Shown: positions 22,391 through 32,062, numbered from the stretch's first letter. The stretch is DNA of 64,000 nucleotides from Rhodococcus sp. HM1 (GCF_023218075.1 NZ_JALPTB010000004.1:143622-207621), one strand, 5' to 3'. Made by a program: numbers and translations. The notes: generated from the letters alone by a model not told the origin.

Positions 22391-23163
22391 GTGCGTTCTC
22401 CGATGTCGAGGGTCGCGAGCGCCGCCCGGTGCAGCGCTCGCCCGTATCCGGAACCGTATCCTGCGGCGTGCACCGCCAGCGGATGCAGCTGGTGCAGCGG
22501 CACCCGCTCGCGCCACCCGGGTCGCAGCGGATGCGCGGAGTCGTAACCGGCGAGCACGTCGTCCAGGTACGGGCAGCCGAACAGCGCGAGCATCGCGAGA
22601 TCGGTTTCGCGGTGCCCGCCGTGTGCCGCGGGATCGATGACCACCACCCCGTCGGGCGACCACAGCACGTTGCCGTTCCACAGGTCGCCGTGCAGCCGGG
22701 CGGGCGGTTCGTCGTCGTCGAAGGCCCCGGACGCGACGAGCGCGCACGCCCGCTCGATGTCGGGCAGCTGCCGCGCGGTCACGTGGCCGGCCTCGACCGC
22801 GATCCCGACGAAGGGCAGGACGCGTTCCATCGCGTAGAACTCGCCCCAGCCCGCGTGCACCGTGCTGCTCATCGGTCGACGGCCGATGAAGATCTGGCCG
22901 TCGAATCCGTCGGGCGCGCAACCGAACCCGTCGGCGCCGGCATCGTGCGCGATCGCCAGGCGTGCCCCGAACTCCCGGGCCGCCGCCGCATCCGGCGCGG
23001 TCTCGGTGATCCGCTCGAGTTCGATGGACCGGGCGTCGACGCGGTGCACCCGCGGCACCCGCAGCCCGGCCCGCGCGAGCCATTCCAGACCGGCCGCCTC
23101 GGCGCGGTAGAAGTCCGGGTGCGCACCCGGATCGTGTTTGCGAAAGACACGGTCGCTGTTCAC
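22387..23163 (-). CDS. Fructosamine kinase family protein
   Basis: A 258-residue kinase of the aminoglycoside phosphotransferase fold. Motifs are [13 protein letters not shown] (catalytic loop) and [18 protein letters not shown] (metal loop), the signature of fructosamine/ketosamine-3-kinases. These phosphorylate glycated proteins or amines so that the sugar falls off. GTG 23163 is chosen because the conserved VFRKHDP follows at once; ATG 23193 is possible, and neither start has a clear Shine-Dalgarno. It is divergent from nadE and coupled to the nucleosidase. Confidence 0.82.
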   Translation of the reverse strand: MNSDRVFRKHDPGAHPDFYRAEAAGLEWLARAGLRVPRVHRVDARSIELERITETAPDAAAAREFGARLAIAHDAGADGFGCAPDGFDGQIFIGRRPMSSTVHAGWGEFYAMERVLPFVGIAVEAGHVTARQLPDIERACALVASGAFDDDEPPARLHGDLWNGNVLWSPDGVVVIDPAAHGGHRETDLAMLALFGCPYLDDVLAGYDSAHPLRPGWRERVPLHQLHPLAVHAAGYGSGYGRALHRAALATLDIGERT

Positions 23164-23220
23164 CGCACCGAGTCTGCCCGGTGTGCCGGACATAGGCGCG
23201 CGGCGCCGCAACGACACCGC

Positions 23221-23226
23221 TAGGGT
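23221..23226 (+). promoter_or_regulatory. -10 box TAGGGT, leaderless start for nadE
   Basis: TAGGGT is followed by seven bases (TTTGCGA) and ATG 23234, the layout of a leaderless mRNA. Confidence 0.5.
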
Positions 23227-23233
23227 TTTGCGA

Positions 23234-24073
23234 ATGACGACTCTTCGCGCCCAGATCATCGAAGAACTCGGCGTCAAGCCGACGATCGACCCGCAGGCCG
23301 AGATCCGACTGCGGGTGGACTTCCTCAAAGACTACCTGCGCAGCACGTTCGCCAAAGGATTCGTCCTCGGCATCAGCGGTGGCCAGGACAGCACGCTGGC
23401 CGGCCGGCTGACACAGCTCGCCGTCGAGGAACTGCGCGCCGAACACTACGACGTCGAGTTCGTCGCCGTTCGCCTGCCCTACGGTGAGCAGGCCGACGAA
23501 CACGACGCGCAGATCGCGCTCGACTTCATCCGGCCGGACCGGTCGCTGCGGGTCAACGTCAAGCCCGGGGCCGACGCGAGCGCCGCCGAAGCCGGCGAGG
23601 CGATGGCGGAGATCTTCGGTGAGGGGATCCGGCTGCGCGACTTCGTGCGCGGCAACATCAAGGCCCGCGAGCGGATGATGCTGCAGTACGCGATCGCCGG
23701 GGAACTCGGCTATCTCGTCGTCGGCACCGACCACGCCGCGGAGGCCGTCACCGGCTTCTTCACCAAGTTCGGCGACGGCGGTGTCGATCTCACGCCGTTG
23801 ACGGGCCTGACCAAGCGTCAGGGCGCGGAACTCCTGCGTGAACTCGGCGCGCCGGACAGCACGTGGAAGAAGGTTCCCACCGCCGACCTCGAGGACGACC
23901 GTCCGGCACTGCCGGACGAGGCGGCGCTCGGCATGACCTACAACGAGATCGACGACTACCTCGAGGGCAAGCCCGTCACCGACGAACTGGCCGCCAAGGT
24001 CGAGGAGGTCTTCCTCAAGACCCGGCACAAGCGCACCGTCCCGGTCACGCCGTACGACACCTGGTGGCGCTGA
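23234..24073 (+). CDS. nadE: Ammonia-dependent NAD synthetase NadE
   Basis: A 279-residue enzyme that amidates nicotinate adenine dinucleotide to [18 protein letters not shown] is the PP-loop for [23 protein letters not shown] and LTGLTKRQ are conserved in the NH3-dependent form. The nitrilase (glutaminase) domain found in mycobacterial NadE is absent, so it uses ammonia. The frame is open upstream, but ATG 23234 begins the family N-terminus. The NmrA-like gene follows 32 bases downstream. Confidence 0.94.
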   Translation: MTTLRAQIIEELGVKPTIDPQAEIRLRVDFLKDYLRSTFAKGFVLGISGGQDSTLAGRLTQLAVEELRAEHYDVEFVAVRLPYGEQADEHDAQIALDFIRPDRSLRVNVKPGADASAAEAGEAMAEIFGEGIRLRDFVRGNIKARERMMLQYAIAGELGYLVVGTDHAAEAVTGFFTKFGDGGVDLTPLTGLTKRQGAELLRELGAPDSTWKKVPTADLEDDRPALPDEAALGMTYNEIDDYLEGKPVTDELAAKVEEVFLKTRHKRTVPVTPYDTWWR

Positions 24074-24105
24074 CGGGTCCCGCACCCGCCCGACGGGAGG
24101 GAACG

Positions 24106-24894
24106 ATGGCGACGGTACTGGTGGCCGGTGGCACCGGCGAGGCAGGCGCGGCGGTGGTGGCGGAACTGCTCGGCCGCGGCCACGACGTGCGGGTGCTCAG
24201 CCGGCGCGGCGGCAGCCCGATCGCGGGTGCGCAACCGGCCCCTGCCGACCTGATCTCCGGGTCGGGGCTGGCCGAGGCGCTCACCGGCGTCGAGGTCGTG
24301 GTCGACACCACCGACGGCAAATCGCGGCGGGCGCGGCCCGTGCTGACGACCGGCGCGGCGAATCTGCTCGCCGCGGCCGGCGCCGCGCACGTGACGCGGA
24401 TGGTGCTGCTGTCGATCGTGAACGTCGATCGCGGTCCGCTGGCCTACTACCGGGCCAAGAGCGAGCAGGAACGGCGCTACCGGGACTCCGGCCTCGACAC
24501 CCGGATCGTGCGGGCCACGCAGTTCCACAGCTTCGTGCCGATGCTGTGCGGCCCGGCCGCGCGGGTCGGGCTGCTACCCGCGTTCACCGACACCGCGTTC
24601 CAGCCCATCGACGTCCGGGACGTCGCCCGCGCGCTCGCCGACGCCGCGGACGCTCCGCCGGACGAACCCGGCCGGGCGGGCGTCCCGCAGATCGTGGGAG
24701 GTCCGGAGATCCTGCCGATGCACGACCTCGTGCGGGAGTGGAAGCGCGCGGCCGGCGTCCGCGGGGTGGTGGCGCCGATCCGGCTGCCCGGTGGTCTCGG
24801 ACGCTTCTGGCGTGCCGGGGAGAACCTCGTCCCCGACCACCGGGACGGCACGATCACCTTCACGCAGTGGCTCGCGGAGCGGACCGCCGGCTGA
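24106..24894 (+). CDS. NAD(P)-binding protein, NmrA/atypical SDR family
   Basis: A 262-residue Rossmann protein. VAGGTGEAGAAVV (6-18) is the dinucleotide-binding loop of atypical SDRs. The YYRAK segment carries the Tyr-x-x-x-Lys pair, and VRATQFHSFVP is typical of the NmrA/YtfG-like group. Substrate unknown; relatives are annotated as NAD(P)H-binding or epimerase-like proteins. GGGAGG eight bases before ATG 24106 supports the start. It probably shares the nadE transcript. Confidence 0.8.
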   Translation: MATVLVAGGTGEAGAAVVAELLGRGHDVRVLSRRGGSPIAGAQPAPADLISGSGLAEALTGVEVVVDTTDGKSRRARPVLTTGAANLLAAAGAAHVTRMVLLSIVNVDRGPLAYYRAKSEQERRYRDSGLDTRIVRATQFHSFVPMLCGPAARVGLLPAFTDTAFQPIDVRDVARALADAADAPPDEPGRAGVPQIVGGPEILPMHDLVREWKRAAGVRGVVAPIRLPGGLGRFWRAGENLVPDHRDGTITFTQWLAERTAG

Positions 24895-24903
24895 CCGGGT
24901 GGG

Positions 24904-25176
24904 TTATCCCCCGGCGAACGGGGGCAGCACGTCGACGCGCTCCCCGGCGGGGCGGGCGAGGTCGCGGGTGAGCTCGGCGTCCGGACCCGATCCGACGAGG
25001 AATGCGGCCACCTTCAGGACCCGTTCCATGTCCGGGCCGTGCCGCTCGATCAACGCCGCCTTCAACGCACCCAGATCCGCCGGCGACGCCAGCTCGACGG
25101 TTTCCTTCTCCCGGCCCGCCGCGTCGACGGCCGCCGCGAAGTACCGCACCTCGATGCCGGTCACCTGATCACCCAC
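24904..25176 (-). CDS. moaD: Molybdopterin synthase small subunit MoaD
   Basis: A 90-residue ubiquitin-like sulfur carrier ending in PPFAGG; the terminal Gly-Gly is thiocarboxylated and donates sulfur to precursor Z in the complex with Moa[15 protein letters not shown] is the typical first strand and helix. GTG 25176 has GGGAG six bases upstream, inside the end of moaA; the genes overlap by eight bases. MoaE lies on the other strand 3.4 kb away. Confidence 0.88.
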   Translation of the reverse strand: MGDQVTGIEVRYFAAAVDAAGREKETVELASPADLGALKAALIERHGPDMERVLKVAAFLVGSGPDAELTRDLARPAGERVDVLPPFAGG

Positions 25177-26227
25177 CGATAGCTCCCATACTGCGTTGCG
25201 GCGGGGCGAAATCCGCCGCGTCGATGCCGTGCCCGGCCCACTTGTTCCACATCGCGCCGCGCCACACCGCGGCAAGCTCCTCGTCGCTCGCACCGCCGCG
25301 CAACGCCGCCCGCAGATCGGTCTCGGTGTCGCTGAACAGGCAGGACCGCACCGTGCCCTCGGACGTGAGGCGGGTGCGGTCGCAGTCCGAGCAGAACGAC
25401 CGGGTCACCGAGGCGATGATGCCGACCGTGGCGGGACCGCCGTTCACCAGCCACCGTTCCGCGGGAGCGGACGGATCCTCCCGGCCGGTCTCGGTGAGCT
25501 CGAACCGTTCCCCGAGGACGTCGAGCAGCCGCTGCGCGGTGACCATGTTCTCCCGCGCCCACGCGTGGTCGGCGTCGAGCGGCATCTCCTCGATGAACCG
25601 CAGTTCGACCTGCTCGTCGAGGCACCACTGCAGCAGGTCGGCGGCGCCGGCGAGCGTGTCGGGCATGAGCACCGCGTTGATCTTCACCCGCGTGAATCCG
25701 GCGCTGTTGGCGGCGCGGATGCCGGCGAGCACCGAATCGAGGCGGTCGCGGCGGGTCAGCCGCGCGAAGTGGTCGCGGTCGACGGTGTCGAGGGAGATGT
25801 TCACGCGGGTCAGACCGGCCGCCGCCAGCCCCGCCGCGCGATGCGCGAGCCCGACCGCGTTCGTGGTCACGGCCAGCGGAGTGCCCGGCGCGACCTCGGC
25901 GCATCCGGCGATGATCTCCTCGAGGTCGCGGCGCATGAGCGGTTCGCCGCCGGTGAAGCGGACCTCCTCGATGCCGAGCAGGTGGACCCCGATCCCGACG
26001 AGCCGGACGATCTCCGCCGCGGTGAGCAGGTTCTCGCGCGGAATCGCGGGCAACCCCTCTTCCGGCATGCAGTACGTGCAGCGCAGGGAGCACTTCTCCG
26101 TGATCGACACGCGCAGGTCGCGGGCCACGCGACCGAAGCGGTCCACCAGTTCCGGTGTGTCGGGACGATCGGACACGTCGTCCGTGGCGACTCGCACGGA
26201 CGGAATCCCCACATCGATCGTCGTCAT
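25169..26227 (-). CDS. moaA: GTP 3',8-cyclase MoaA
   Basis: Radical SAM enzyme that starts molybdenum cofactor synthesis from GTP. With ATG 26227 it has 352 residues. [18 protein letters not shown] holds the SAM-binding CxxxCxxC cluster. [19 protein letters not shown] holds the second 4Fe-4S cluster, and the C-terminal Gly-Gly needed for activity is present. A longer frame to 26551 is rejected since it overlaps the divergent promoter region. It is co-transcribed with moaD. Confidence 0.95.
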   Translation of the reverse strand: MTTIDVGIPSVRVATDDVSDRPDTPELVDRFGRVARDLRVSITEKCSLRCTYCMPEEGLPAIPRENLLTAAEIVRLVGIGVHLLGIEEVRFTGGEPLMRRDLEEIIAGCAEVAPGTPLAVTTNAVGLAHRAAGLAAAGLTRVNISLDTVDRDHFARLTRRDRLDSVLAGIRAANSAGFTRVKINAVLMPDTLAGAADLLQWCLDEQVELRFIEEMPLDADHAWARENMVTAQRLLDVLGERFELTETGREDPSAPAERWLVNGGPATVGIIASVTRSFCSDCDRTRLTSEGTVRSCLFSDTETDLRAALRGGASDEELAAVWRGAMWNKWAGHGIDAADFAPPQRSMGAIGG

Positions 26228-26374
26228 CGGATCACCGCCGTCATGACGCCAGTATGCCGCTCCCGTCCGATTCGCGGCGGAAGACACCTCCCCCGGCCGG
26301 TCGCCGGAGGCTGTCCGGGGTCCCCTCCTGCGCGTCGCACGGCCTACCGCAACGGTCTCCGCGCGCGGTGTGCC

Positions 26375-26380
26375 TAGGAT
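26375..26380 (+). promoter_or_regulatory. -10 box TAGGAT, leaderless start for moeA
   Basis: TAGGAT is followed by seven bases and ATG 26388. No Shine-Dalgarno sequence at a useful distance. Confidence 0.5.
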
Positions 26381-26387
26381 TGCGGGC

Positions 26388-27593
26388 ATGACAGGCGGCA
26401 GGCGGTCCGTGGAGGAACACGTGGAGCACGTCGCGGCGCTCTTGGCGCCGCTGCGAACGAGGCCGACGGTGAAGGTGCCGCTCGCCCGGGCCCTGAACCG
26501 GGTGCTGGCCGAACCGATCCTCGCACCCATCGATCTGCCCGCCTTCCGCAACTCCCAGATGGACGGCTACGCCGTCGACGCCGCCGCGGTCGCGACCGTG
26601 CCGGTGACGCTGCCGGTGCGCGGAGTGCTCGCCGCCGGTGCCGGGATGTCCGTCCACGAGGCGGGCACCGCGCGGAAGATCATGACCGGCGCTCCGATCC
26701 CCGAGGGCGCGGACGCCGTCGTCCCCGTCGAGGACACCACCGACAACAGCTCCACCGACGGGCAACCGGCCACCGTCACCGTGCACCGGTCCGTCACGGC
26801 CGGCACCTATGTGCGCGAACGCGGCAGCGACATCGCCGCCGGCGCCGAACTGCTCCCGGCCGGACAGGTCCTCGCGCCCCGGCACATCGCCGCGCTCGCC
26901 GCGGTCGGCATGACCGAGGTTCCGGTGCGCGCCCTGCCTCGGGTCGCGGTGATCTCCACCGGCAGCGAACTCGTCTTCGGCGGCACCGATCTCGGTCCGG
27001 GCAAGATCTTCAACTCCAACGGGCCGGCGCTCGCGGCCAGCGCGCTCGCCAACGGAGCCGAGGTCGTGTCCGTCGACCACAGCGACGACGACGCCGAGGA
27101 ATTCGCCCTGAAGCTCACGCACGCCGCGGACGTCGCCGAAGTCGTGATCACCTCCGGTGGCGTCTCCAAGGGCGACTTCGAGGTCGTCAAGGACGTGCTC
27201 GGTCCCCGCGGCGGCGAGTTCGTGTCGGTGGCGATGCAGCCCGGCGGTCCACAGGGCACCGCGGTCGTCGACGGGATTCCGGTTCTGGCGTTCCCCGGCA
27301 ATCCCGTCAGCGCGCTGATCTCGTTCGAGGTGTTCACCCGGCCGCTGCTGCGCGCCGCCGCGGGACTGCCCGCGATCGAGCCGCTGACGCTGCCGCTCAC
27401 CGCCGATCTGACCTCGGTGGCGGGTAAGCGCCAGTTCTTCCGGGCCCGCCGCGACGGTGACGGCGTGACCGTCGTGTCCGGACCCGGATCACACCTCATC
27501 GCCGGGATGTCGGGCGCCGACGCGCTGCTCGACGTCGCGGCCGACACCACCTCCCTCCGCGCCGGAGATCTCGTGAAAGTACTTCCGCTGTGA
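26388..27593 (+). CDS. moeA: Molybdopterin molybdotransferase MoeA
   Basis: A 401-residue enzyme that inserts molybdate into adenylylated molybdopterin. Motifs: [47 protein letters not shown] (molybdate site) and [19 protein letters not shown] 26388 is preferred over GTG 26370 for length and for the promoter position. It begins the moeA-moaC/mogA-moaE operon, with start-stop overlaps between all three genes, and is divergent from moaA-moaD. Confidence 0.94.
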   Translation: MTGGRRSVEEHVEHVAALLAPLRTRPTVKVPLARALNRVLAEPILAPIDLPAFRNSQMDGYAVDAAAVATVPVTLPVRGVLAAGAGMSVHEAGTARKIMTGAPIPEGADAVVPVEDTTDNSSTDGQPATVTVHRSVTAGTYVRERGSDIAAGAELLPAGQVLAPRHIAALAAVGMTEVPVRALPRVAVISTGSELVFGGTDLGPGKIFNSNGPALAASALANGAEVVSVDHSDDDAEEFALKLTHAADVAEVVITSGGVSKGDFEVVKDVLGPRGGEFVSVAMQPGGPQGTAVVDGIPVLAFPGNPVSALISFEVFTRPLLRAAAGLPAIEPLTLPLTADLTSVAGKRQFFRARRDGDGVTVVSGPGSHLIAGMSGADALLDVAADTTSLRAGDLVKVLPL

Positions 27594-28564
27594 GCGATCT
27601 GAGTCATCTCGACGACCAGGGCCGGGCCCGCATGGTCGACGTCTCCGCCAAGGCCGACACCACCCGGGTCGCGGTCGCCGCAGGTGAGCTGGTCACCACC
27701 CCCGAGGTGGTGTCGCTGGTACGGGCCGACGACATGCCCAAGGCCGACGTCCTCGCGACCGCGCGCATAGCGGGAATCGCTGCCGCCAAACGCACTTGGG
27801 AACTCATCCCGCTGTGCCACCAGCTGGCGTTGTCGTCGGTGAAGGTGTCGTTCGGATTCACCGACACGTCGATCACCGTGGAGGCGACCGCGAAGACGAA
27901 GGGACCCACCGGTGTCGAGATGGAAGCGCTGACCGCGGTCGCGGTCGCGGGACTGACCCTGCACGACATGGTCAAGGCCGTCGACCCCGCGGCCGTGATG
28001 AACGGGGTGCGGCTGATCTCGAAGGAGGGCGGCAAGCGCGGACACTGGACCCGCGACGAGTCACCCGTTGCGGATTCTGCGGTGCCACAGGAACGTTCGG
28101 CGGTGGTGCTGGTGTCGTCGACCGGGGTCGCGGCCGGCACCCGCGAGGACACCACCGGACCGGTCATCGTCCGGTGGCTGAGCGAGCGCGGATTCGCGGT
28201 GCGCGGACCCCTCGTGTACCCGGACGCGCGGATCGCCGAGGGACTGGCCGACGCGCTCACCGGTGCGCCCGCCCTGGTGCTGACCACCGGCGGCACCGGC
28301 GCGTCCCCGACCGATGCGACCCCGGAAGCGACACTGGCCGTGCTCGATCGGGAACTGCCCGGCGTCGCCGACGCGATCCGTCGCCGCGGTCTCGACGTCA
28401 CCCCGCACGCGGTGCTCTCGCGCGGGGTCGCCGGACTGGTCGGCCGTACCGTGGTGGTGAACATGCCCGGGTCGCCGGGCGGGGTCAAGGACGGACTGGC
28501 CGCGCTCGAACCGATCCTCGATCATCTTCTGGCGCAGGTTTCGGGAGGCGGAGCTCATGAGTGA
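27590..28564 (+). CDS. Fused MoaC-MogA (cyclic pyranopterin synthase plus adenylyltransferase)
   Basis: A 324-residue two-domain protein. Residues 1-155 are MoaC: SHLDDQGRARMVDVS, WELIPLCHQLAL, KGPTGVEMEALTAV, DMVKAVDPA, VRLISKEGGKRG. MoaC makes cyclic pyranopterin from the MoaA product. Residues 165-324 are a MogA/MoaB domain: TTGGTGASPTDATPEAT and NMPGSPGGVKDGL, which adenylylates molybdopterin for MoeA. Joining an early and a late step in one chain is known from actinobacteria (MoaCB). GTG 27590 overlaps the moeA stop. Confidence 0.92.
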   Translation: MSDLSHLDDQGRARMVDVSAKADTTRVAVAAGELVTTPEVVSLVRADDMPKADVLATARIAGIAAAKRTWELIPLCHQLALSSVKVSFGFTDTSITVEATAKTKGPTGVEMEALTAVAVAGLTLHDMVKAVDPAAVMNGVRLISKEGGKRGHWTRDESPVADSAVPQERSAVVLVSSTGVAAGTREDTTGPVIVRWLSERGFAVRGPLVYPDARIAEGLADALTGAPALVLTTGGTGASPTDATPEATLAVLDRELPGVADAIRRRGLDVTPHAVLSRGVAGLVGRTVVVNMPGSPGGVKDGLAALEPILDHLLAQVSGGGAHE

Positions 28565-28970
28565 ACTGCTGGCACGGATTTCGTCGGAGCCGCTCGACCC
28601 GGCAGCGGTGGATGCCGCGGTCGCCGGACCCGAGCACGGAGCCGTCGTCGTGTTCACCGGCGTCGTCCGCAACCACGACGGCGGGCAGGCCGTGACCGCA
28701 CTGGAGTACCAGGCGCACCCGGACGCGGAGACCTTCCTGCGCAACTGCTGCGAACAGGTGGCCGCCGAATCGGGTCTGCCGGTCGCCGCGGTGCACCGAG
28801 TGGGCCATCTCACCATCGGGGACCTCGCGCTCGTCGCGGCGGTCGCGGCCCCGCACCGCGCGGAAGCGTTCGCCACCTGCGCGGAACTGGTCGAACGCAT
28901 CAAACGGGAAGTGCCGATCTGGAAGCGCCAGGCGTTCACCGACGGCGCGTCGGAGTGGGTCGGACTCTGA
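28557..28970 (+). CDS. moaE: Molybdopterin synthase large subunit MoaE
   Basis: A 137-residue catalytic subunit of molybdopterin synthase. FTGVVRNHDGG and LEYQAHPDAE are the family signatures, and KREVPIWKRQAFTDG holds the conserved lysines. It accepts MoaD carrying a thiocarboxylate. ATG 28557 overlaps the fusion gene by eight bases. No MoeB/MoeZ gene, needed to activate MoaD, is in this window. Confidence 0.94.
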   Translation: MSELLARISSEPLDPAAVDAAVAGPEHGAVVVFTGVVRNHDGGQAVTALEYQAHPDAETFLRNCCEQVAAESGLPVAAVHRVGHLTIGDLALVAAVAAPHRAEAFATCAELVERIKREVPIWKRQAFTDGASEWVGL

Positions 28971-29000
28971 GACGCGTCCGGCGGCGTCCTGAACATGCGG

Positions 29001-29177
29001 TAGGCTGACCCGGTTCGAGTGTCACGACGACACTCACCGTCGTGGGATACCGGCGGCCCGGGATCGTGCCCGGCCCGCACGCAATGCAGCATCGGCCTTC
29101 CTCGCGGCGATCCACCGCACACCACCGGAACTTCCGGTCGCGTGCACACACGCCGCATCGAAAGGCAGCGCCGTACC
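29001..29177 (+). promoter_or_regulatory. Promoter and long leader of the DEAD-box helicase gene
   Basis: TAGGCT (29001-29006) is a possible -10 box, which would give a leader of about 165 bases. Near its 5' end GAGTGTC (29017-29023) pairs with GACACTC (29029-29035) around five bases. Cold-induced RNA helicase mRNAs are often controlled through long structured leaders. That this one works so is an inference. Confidence 0.4.
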
Positions 29178-30638
29178 TTGACCACATCCTTTTCCGATCT
29201 CGGTGTCCCGAGGACGCTCGTCGCGACCCTCGGCGACAACGGCATCACCGCGCCGTTCCCGATCCAGGTCGACACCCTCCCCGACACTCTGGCCGGACGC
29301 GACGTCCTCGGTCGCGGCCGCACCGGCAGCGGCAAGACCCTCGCGTTCTCGATTCCGCTGACCGCCCGCCTCGCCGGCGGTTCGTCGCGCGCGGCGGGAC
29401 GGCCGCGCGGTCTCGTGCTGGCTCCGACCCGCGAACTGGCGACCCAGATCGCCGCGACGGTCGAGCCGCTCGCCCACACCACGGGCCTGCGCGTCACCAC
29501 CATTTTCGGTGGCGTGTCCCAGAACCGGCAGGTCGAGGCGCTGCGCCGCGGCGTCGACATCGTCATCGCGTGCCCGGGTCGCCTCGAGGACCTGATGCGT
29601 CAGGGCTTCGTCACGCTCGACGCAGTCGAGATCACCGTGCTCGACGAGGCCGATCACATGGCCGATCTCGGGTTCCTGCCCGGCGTCACCCGGATCCTAG
29701 ACGCGACCCCGCAGAACGGTCAGCGGCTGCTGTTCTCCGCGACCCTGGACAACGGTGTCGACAAGCTCGTCAAGCGCTTCCTGCACGACCCGGTGATGCA
29801 CTCGGTCGACGAGGCCCATTCGCCGGTGGCGGCGATGACCCACCACGTGTTCGACGTCGACAGCGTCGACTCGAAGAAGGCACTGGTGCGGACCCTCGCG
29901 TCGGGGACCGGACGCCGGATCCTGTTCATGCGCACCAAGCATCAGGCCCGCAAACTGGCCCGCCAGCTCACCGAGTCGGGTATCCCGGCCGTGGATCTGC
30001 ACGGCAACCTGTCGCAGAACGCCCGCGACCGGAACCTCGCGGCGTTCGCGTCGGGTGAGGCGCGGGTGCTGGTCGCGACCGACGTTGCGGCGCGCGGTGT
30101 GCACGTCGACGACGTCGAGCTGGTCGTGCACGTCGATCCGCCGGCCGAGCACAAGGCGTACCTGCACCGGTCCGGCCGCACGGCGCGCGCCGGCAGCACC
30201 GGTGACGTGGTGACGGTCGTACTTCCGGACCAGCGCAAGGACCTTCAGGTCATCATGCGCAAGGCCGCGATCACGGTGTCGCCGATCCGCGTGACCGCGG
30301 ACTCGGAGCACGTGCTGAAGCTCGTCGGCGAGGTCGCACCGCACGTGCCGCCGGCTCCGAAGGCGGCTGCGGCCCCGTCGCGGCCGCAGCGCTCGGGCGG
30401 TCAGGGTCGTCGCGGAGGCGCACGTCACGGCGAAGGTTCCCGTCAGGGTGGATCGCGTCAGGGTGGTACGCGTCAGGGCGCCACGTCGCGTCAGGGCTCC
30501 GGCACCCGCCAGGGCACCGGCACGCGTCAGGGCACCGGCACGCGTCAGGGCGGATCCGGACAGAGCCGGTCCGGCCAGGCCGGTTCGGGTCAGGGCGCGG
30601 GCCGGCGTCGCGCGCAGCGCAATTCGGCTGCGCGGTAA
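29178..30638 (+). CDS. DEAD-box ATP-dependent RNA helicase
   Basis: A 486-residue RNA helicase with the standard order: Q-motif FPIQVDTLP, motif I RTGSGKT, Ia [40 protein letters not shown]. The last 100 residues are low-complexity, rich in Arg, Gln and Gly, with repeated TRQG units; such tails bind RNA and can promote condensates. TTG 29178 gives the family N-terminus (TTSFSDLGV); an upstream GTG at 29142 is possible. Likely roles are ribosome assembly and RNA decay. Convergent with cobW, 18 bases apart. Confidence 0.9.
   Translation: MTTSFSDLGVPRTLVATLGDNGITAPFPIQVDTLPDTLAGRDVLGRGRTGSGKTLAFSIPLTARLAGGSSRAAGRPRGLVLAPTRELATQIAATVEPLAHTTGLRVTTIFGGVSQNRQVEALRRGVDIVIACPGRLEDLMRQGFVTLDAVEITVLDEADHMADLGFLPGVTRILDATPQNGQRLLFSATLDNGVDKLVKRFLHDPVMHSVDEAHSPVAAMTHHVFDVDSVDSKKALVRTLASGTGRRILFMRTKHQARKLARQLTESGIPAVDLHGNLSQNARDRNLAAFASGEARVLVATDVAARGVHVDDVELVVHVDPPAEHKAYLHRSGRTARAGSTGDVVTVVLPDQRKDLQVIMRKAAITVSPIRVTADSEHVLKLVGEVAPHVPPAPKAAAAPSRPQRSGGQGRRGGARHGEGSRQGGSRQGGTRQGATSRQGSGTRQGTGTRQGTGTRQGGSGQSRSGQAGSGQGAGRRRAQRNSAAR
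30441..30552 (+). repeat. CGTCAGGG repeat tract in the helicase tail
   Basis: Seven copies of CGTCAGGG or a one-base variant recur every 12-18 bases in frame, encoding (T/S)RQG units. Seen directly. Such a tract can change copy number by slippage. Confidence 0.85.
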
Positions 30639-30656
30639 CCTTTTTCGCAGACCGGG

Positions 30657-31676
30657 TCAGCGTGGCGTGAACCGGTGGACGGCGTACATCGCGTCCGCCG
30701 ACACCGGTTCCACCGGAACGCAACCCTCCAGCCGCTCGCGCACCGAATCGGCGTCGAGGTCGGCGCCGATCACGACGAGTTCGGTGGTCGCGGGCGCCTC
30801 ACCTTTCCGGGCCGGTTCGAACCTGATGTAGTCGCCGACGGTGTGCACCAGGTAGGCGCGGCTGCGCAGGCCCGCGGCCACGTGCACGTATCCCTTGATG
30901 CGGAACACCCCGGCCGGTTGCGCCTCGAGGAAGTCCACGAACAGCCGCGGATGCAGCGGCTTCGCCGACGTGAACGTGACGGCGTCGTATCCGTCGTGCA
31001 GGTGCGTGTGTTCACCCTCGTGCTCGTCGTAGAGCAGGCTGTCGAGGGTGAACTGCTCCCCCGGCTGCGGTTCCGGACGGTCCGGGATGTCGAACAACAG
31101 GCCCGGATCCATCCGGGAATGCTCGGTGGAGACGACCGCCGCGCGCCGGTTCAGCGCGCACAGCCGCCCCAGCAGTTCGTCGTGCGCGTCCGCGTCGATG
31201 CGGTCGGTCTTGTTGAGCAGCAACAGATCTGCGAGTGCAACGTGCTGTTCCAGTTCGGGATGGCGGGCGCAGGCGTCGTCGAACTCGGCGGCATCGACGA
31301 CCAGAACCAGTCCCCCGTACGTGATGTACTCGTTCGCCGATCCGGTGACGAGCCGGATCATGTTGCGCGGCTCGGCCAGACCGCTCGCCTCGACGACGAT
31401 GACGTCGAGATCCGAGGACCGGTGGGCGAGCTTGTCGAGCATCGCGTCCATGTCGCTGACGTCGACGGCGCAGCACAGGCAGCCGTTGCTGAGCGAGACC
31501 ATCGAGTCGACCTGACCCGCGACCATCATCGAATCGATGTTGACGGAACCGAAGTCGTTGACGATCACGCCGATGCGCGCGCCCCGGGTATTGCGCAGCA
31601 GGTGGTTGAGCAGCGTCGTCTTCCCGGAGCCGAGGAAGCCCGCCACCACGATGACGGGAATCTTCTTGTTCGCCAT
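30657..31676 (-). CDS. CobW/COG0523 family metal-chaperone GTPase
   Basis: A 339-residue G3E GTPase. GFLGSGKTT (13-21) is the P-loop, NGCLCC (near 84) the metal-binding CxCC motif, VVEASGLAEP switch II, and LLLNKTDRID the base-recognition motif. A histidine-rich stretch (EHEGEHTHLHDG) follows, then the CobW C-terminal domain. COG0523 proteins hand zinc, cobalt or other metals to target enzymes. Whether this one is Zur-regulated is not visible. A TACGCT box six bases before ATG 31676 suggests a leaderless mRNA. Confidence 0.9.
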   Translation of the reverse strand: MANKKIPVIVVAGFLGSGKTTLLNHLLRNTRGARIGVIVNDFGSVNIDSMMVAGQVDSMVSLSNGCLCCAVDVSDMDAMLDKLAHRSSDLDVIVVEASGLAEPRNMIRLVTGSANEYITYGGLVLVVDAAEFDDACARHPELEQHVALADLLLLNKTDRIDADAHDELLGRLCALNRRAAVVSTEHSRMDPGLLFDIPDRPEPQPGEQFTLDSLLYDEHEGEHTHLHDGYDAVTFTSAKPLHPRLFVDFLEAQPAGVFRIKGYVHVAAGLRSRAYLVHTVGDYIRFEPARKGEAPATTELVVIGADLDADSVRERLEGCVPVEPVSADAMYAVHRFTPR

Positions 31677-31682
31677 GGATCG

Positions 31683-31688
31683 AGCGTA
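31683..31688 (-). promoter_or_regulatory. -10 box TACGCT, leaderless start for the CobW GTPase
   Basis: TACGCT, six bases (CGATCC), then ATG 31676 on the minus strand. Confidence 0.5.
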
Positions 31689-31699
31689 ACGGCGCCGGG

Positions 31700-32050
31700 T
31701 CAGGCCTTTCGGACCACGCTCGACTTGAGCTGCATGGGTCCGAATCCGTCGACCTTGCAGTCGATGTCGTGCCCGTCCACGCCGTTCACCAGGCGGATGT
31801 TGCGGACCTTGGTGCCCGCCTTGATCCCCGTGGCGCTGCCCTTGACCTTCAGGGTCTTGACCACCGTGACGGTGTCACCGTCGGCCAGCACGTTGCCCAC
31901 CGCGTCCCGGATCACGCCGTCGGCGGTGTCCTCCGCCGACTCGGACGTACGCGCCCACTCGTGCGCGCACTCCGGGCACACGAGCAACGACCCCATCTCG
32001 TAGGTGTACTCGCAGGAACATTCGGGGCACGGCGGCAGGGTCTCGTCCAT
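31700..32050 (-). CDS. PhnA/YjdM-like zinc-ribbon protein
   Basis: A 116-residue protein: N-terminal zinc ribbon (CPECSCEY, then CPECAHEW, about residues 8-30) and the conserved C-terminal domain with DGDTVTVVKTLKVKG and GFGPMQLKSSVVRK. The family is named for a neighbour of phosphonate genes, but its function is not established; there are no phosphonate genes here. ATG 32050 is supported by TATGAT six bases upstream. Confidence 0.88.
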   Translation of the reverse strand: MDETLPPCPECSCEYTYEMGSLLVCPECAHEWARTSESAEDTADGVIRDAVGNVLADGDTVTVVKTLKVKGSATGIKAGTKVRNIRLVNGVDGHDIDCKVDGFGPMQLKSSVVRKA

Positions 32051-32056
32051 CCGGAC

Positions 32057-32062
32057 ATCATA
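32057..32062 (-). promoter_or_regulatory. -10 box TATGAT, leaderless start for the PhnA-like gene
   Basis: TATGAT, close to the TATAAT consensus, then six bases (GTCCGG) and ATG 32050. Confidence 0.6.

Noticed and set aside
29001..29035. tRNA or small RNA gene upstream of the helicase
   Set aside because: Only one 7-bp stem is present; no cloverleaf or terminator follows, so a leader is the simpler reading.
30441..30552. CRISPR-like array
   Set aside because: The short repeats are in frame, irregularly spaced by a few bases and encode the RQG tail of the helicase; no spacers or cas genes.
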